In this document: positions 7,382-8,944 of the stretch, one piece after another
Layout of the letters: every line of letters starts with the position of its first letter
Numbering within the stretch: position 1 is the stretch's first letter
Origin: an uncultured Gammaproteobacteria bacterium
GTDB lineage: Bacteria > Pseudomonadota > Gammaproteobacteria > PS1 > Pseudothioglobaceae
DNA length: 8,944 nt
Direction: 5' to 3'
NCBI GenBank assembly: GCA_929200175.1
Contig: CAKMYR010000046.1
Span: 1-8,944, forward strand
Notes under the pieces: model-generated
Database searches by the model: none
What the model was told of the DNA's origin: nothing
What the model saw: only the letters and a program-made list of their open reading frames with translations
Translations under genes and position numbers: made by a program

Positions 7382-8600
7382 ACTTTTTAATAATTAGAAC
7401 TGCATTAGTCCCACCAAAACCAAAACTATTGGATAAAACAGTATTAATTAGCATATCTTTATTATTTTTAAGAATAGGTACATCTTTAAATTCATTATCT
7501 AACTGATAATCGTAATTACTAAAAGCAAAATTGTTTTGCATCATTAATATCGAATAAATCAACTCATGCACCCCACTTGCACCAATCGGATGTCCAGTGA
7601 GTGATTTAGTAGAACTTATTGGAGGAATGGTATCATCAAAGACTAATTGGATGGCTTTAATTTCACTTTGATCACCTATTTTGGTGCTGGCGGCATGAGC
7701 GTTAATATAATCAATATTACTAATACTATTAATGCCTAATTCTTTTGCTTGGTAGATGGCTTTTTGCATGGCAAGAACAGCACCTTGTATATTAGGCTTG
7801 ACAATATCGCCACCATTACTACTAGTGCCATAAGCAACCAATTCTGCCAAAATATTAGCACCTCTTTGTTTTGCATGTTCTAAGTTTTCTAAAACAACAA
7901 TACCAGCACCACCTGAAAGTATGAATCCTTTTCTATCTTTAGCAAACGGGATAGAAGCATTTTTAGGGTTATCAGTTGGAGATAATGCCCTCATAGCATC
8001 AAATAATACTGCTGATGACCAGTGCACTTCATCGCCACCTCCTGCAAACATCACTGTTTGCCTGCCTTGCCTAATCTGCTCAAAGGCATTACCAATACAA
8101 TGGGCTGAAGTAGCACAGGCTGCACTAATGGAATAACTTAGCCCTTTAATCTTAAATAGGCTTGTCAGGTTAGCGCTAGCAGTAGAGCTCATTGTTTTAA
8201 GAATTCTAAAGGGGTCGATTTTTTCAGCACCTTTGGTTTTTAGAGTTTCGTAGGCACTGATGACATTGTCATTAGAAGCACTACCTGAACCAACAACCAG
8301 CCCCGTGTTTGGGTTAGATATCTCGGCTTCATTTAAGCCAGAACTTAAAACGGCTTGCTGCATAGCAATCGCACATAAAGCAGCAACTGGCGAAAGAAAT
8401 CTGCGTTGTTTTTTGGTTAAATGTTGGCTAAGGTCTATTTCAATATTGCCAATCACTTGTGAGCGCAAATTAAGTTCTTTAAGTTGTTTTGAAAAAACAA
8501 TGCCTGATGTGTGGTTTTTTAAAGAAGATAAAGCAGTTTTTGTATCATTGCCAATGCTACTAACAATTCCCAATCCTGTAATAGCAACACGTTCTAGCAT
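7374..8600 (-). CDS. fabB: 3-oxoacyl-[acyl-carrier-protein] synthase I (KAS I)
   Basis: The enzyme condenses malonyl-ACP with acyl-ACP in cytoplasmic fatty-acid elongation. FabB-type enzymes are needed for unsaturated fatty acids in gammaproteobacteria. At 408 aa it matches the family length, and the N-terminus (AITGLGIVSSIGN) and C-terminus (SNSFGFGGTNA) align end to end with E. coli FabB, which fixes the ATG at 8598-8600. The catalytic residues are C162 in SAACATSAHCIGNA, H302 in INAHAASTKIGD, and K332/H337 in STKSLTGHPIGASG. FAGGGDEVHW and FDAMRALSP favour FabB over FabF. Oddly, the usual HGTST is HAAST, so the first threonine (A304) is missing. No Shine-Dalgarno sequence precedes the start. 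A 25-codon ORF ends across it and a hairpin covers it. The partner gene fabA is not in the window. lnt overlaps downstream by 8 nt. Confidence 0.94.
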   Translation of the reverse strand: MLERVAITGLGIVSSIGNDTKTALSSLKNHTSGIVFSKQLKELNLRSQVIGNIEIDLSQHLTKKQRRFLSPVAALCAIAMQQAVLSSGLNEAEISNPNTGLVVGSGSASNDNVISAYETLKTKGAEKIDPFRILKTMSSTASANLTSLFKIKGLSYSISAACATSAHCIGNAFEQIRQGRQTVMFAGGGDEVHWSSAVLFDAMRALSPTDNPKNASIPFAKDRKGFILSGGAGIVVLENLEHAKQRGANILAELVAYGTSSNGGDIVKPNIQGAVLAMQKAIYQAKELGINSISNIDYINAHAASTKIGDQSEIKAIQLVFDDTIPPISSTKSLTGHPIGASGVHELIYSILMMQNNFAFSNYDYQLDNEFKDVPILKNNKDMLINTVLSNSFGFGGTNAVLIIKKYD

Positions 8601-8671
8601 TTTGTATTCACTAAATCAATACAAATGCTGTTAATAGTCCAAAAAACTGATAATATTTTTTCTTGCTCCAT
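8594..8671 (-). CDS. Possible 25-codon leader ORF overlapping the fabB start
   Basis: An ATG at 8669-8671 opens a 25-codon frame (MEQEKILSVF..., ending VNTKC). Its TAG at 8594-8596 overlaps the beginning of fabB, the junction reading ATGCTAG in which TAG closes the leader. An in-frame TAA lies immediately before the ATG, so the ORF cannot be a longer gene's tail. It has only a weak upstream purine stretch. Because fabB lacks its own ribosome site, translation of this leader could deliver ribosomes to fabB. A chance ORF of this length in AT-rich DNA is also possible. Confidence 0.33.
   Translation of the reverse strand: MEQEKILSVFWTINSICIDLVNTKC
8597..8628 (-). promoter_or_regulatory. Hairpin enclosing the fabB start codon
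   Basis: In the transcript GCATTTGTATT (8628-8618) can pair with AATACAAAATGC (8608-8597), an 11-bp stem with one bulged base and a 9-nt loop (GATTTAGTG). The 3' arm includes the AUG of fabB. The core is a perfect 8-bp inverted repeat on the plus strand (8601-8608 with 8618-8625). It may limit initiation until opened by a ribosome on the leader ORF or by temperature. The function is inference. Confidence 0.5.
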
Positions 8672-8696
8672 TTAGTTTGAATGCTCTTGAAATATC

Positions 8697-8777
8697 ACTA
8701 GAGTCTATTATAGTTAAATAAGTCAATAATTCTATGATATTACTATTTTACTAATTATTTTGGTAGTCAAATTATAG
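8697..8777 (-). promoter_or_regulatory. Weak candidate promoter region for the fabB operon
   Basis: On the minus strand TTGACT (8770-8765) is followed after 17 nt by AATAGT (8747-8742), a 5/6 and 4/6 match to the sigma-70 hexamers. A second TTGACT (8726-8721) has TCTAGT 18 nt downstream. TATAAT also occurs at 8776-8771 and 8712-8707 but without a well-spaced -35 box. In such AT-rich DNA these matches are weak evidence. The rest of the gap between 8672 and 8838 shows no gene or clear motif. Confidence 0.3.
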
Positions 8778-8838
8778 GATTTTAACTTGCTACAGCTTGG
8801 AAAATAGCTATCAAACTAACATAAATTAGAAGTTATTT

Positions 8839-8875
8839 CCACGCAACGAGATTTTTTATAATCTCATTTGCGTGG
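8839..8875. repeat. Long imperfect palindrome (terminator or REP-like element)
   Basis: CCACGCAA (8839-8846) pairs with TTGCGTGG (8868-8875), and GAGATT (8848-8853) pairs with AATCTC (8860-8865). The arms are separated by a small internal loop and a 6-nt apical loop. Neither strand has a strong T-run right after the stem, so a classic terminator is not assured. It could be a dispersed palindromic repeat. It lies about 20 nt past the stop of the possible upstream gene tail. Next to it, a heptamer CACCCCC occurs twice on the minus strand around a run of seven T. Confidence 0.6.
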
Positions 8876-8895
8876 GGGTGAAAAAAAGGGGGTGT

Positions 8896-8944
8896 TTATT
8901 TGGGTTTTAGGCTTAGTACAAAACTTACGCCGACTTTGTTGGAG
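8896..8944 (-). CDS. Possible 3' tail of an upstream gene, partial
   Basis: One minus-strand frame entering from the right edge reads SNKVGVSFVLSLKPK and then TAA (8896-8898). The alternating hydrophobic pattern resembles a terminal beta strand, and the stop is followed by the palindrome at 8839-8875. Fifteen residues are too few to name a family. It does not resemble the end of FabA. Another frame is also open here, so this is only a plausible call. Confidence 0.3.
   Translation of the reverse strand, partial: SNKVGVSFVLSLKPK

Noticed and set aside
7921..8634. Plus-strand ORFs of 71 and 124 aa opposite fabB
   Set aside because: Both are antisense to well-conserved fabB sequence and show no family resemblance.
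8707..8726. TTGACT and TATAAT on the minus strand as a promoter pair
   Set aside because: Only 8 nt separate the two hexamers, too short for sigma-70. They are not used as a pair.

Overview
The window is AT-rich and reads almost entirely on the minus strand. It looks like a low-GC gammaproteobacterium: it has a FabB-type (KAS I) synthase, an apolipoprotein N-acyltransferase, and a giant toxin-like YD-repeat protein. Host-associated thiotrophic symbionts of the SUP05/Thioglobus group are one lineage known to combine low GC with many YD-repeat toxin-related genes. That assignment is inference; no rRNA or taxonomic marker is present.

Layout, in transcription order from right to left. At 8896-8944 is a possible 3' tail of an upstream gene, followed by a long imperfect palindrome (8839-8875). 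An AT-rich intergenic stretch (about 8672-8838) holds only weak promoter-like hexamers. A 25-codon leader ORF (8594-8671) then runs into the start codon of fabB, and a hairpin covers that start. fabB (7374-8600) overlaps lnt (5888-7381) by 8 nt. lnt overlaps a small membrane-anchored, coiled-coil-rich protein of unknown function (5344-5916, TTG start) by 29 nt. That gene overlaps by 11 nt the start of a secreted SpvB/FG-GAP/TcB-mid/YD-repeat giant, which stays open for 1,784 codons from 5354 to the left edge.

The four main genes overlap end to end, so they are probably one transcript with translational coupling. Fatty-acid elongation (FabB) and lipoprotein maturation (Lnt) are envelope housekeeping functions. 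The last two genes look like an accessory secretion or toxin module that has joined this envelope operon. The giant has a Sec signal peptide, seven FG-GAP repeats that each carry a regularly spaced cysteine pair, and an encapsulating YD-repeat shell interrupted by a long tyrosine-rich helical hairpin with a cysteine-containing tip. Its C-terminal end, where YD/RHS proteins usually keep the variable effector, lies outside the window.

The points most worth following up are the helical-hairpin insertion, the cysteine-paired FG-GAP blade repeats, the anchored partner gene, the leader ORF and start-codon hairpin at fabB, and an 18-bp tandem duplication at the lnt 3' end that appears to supply the start region of the next gene.
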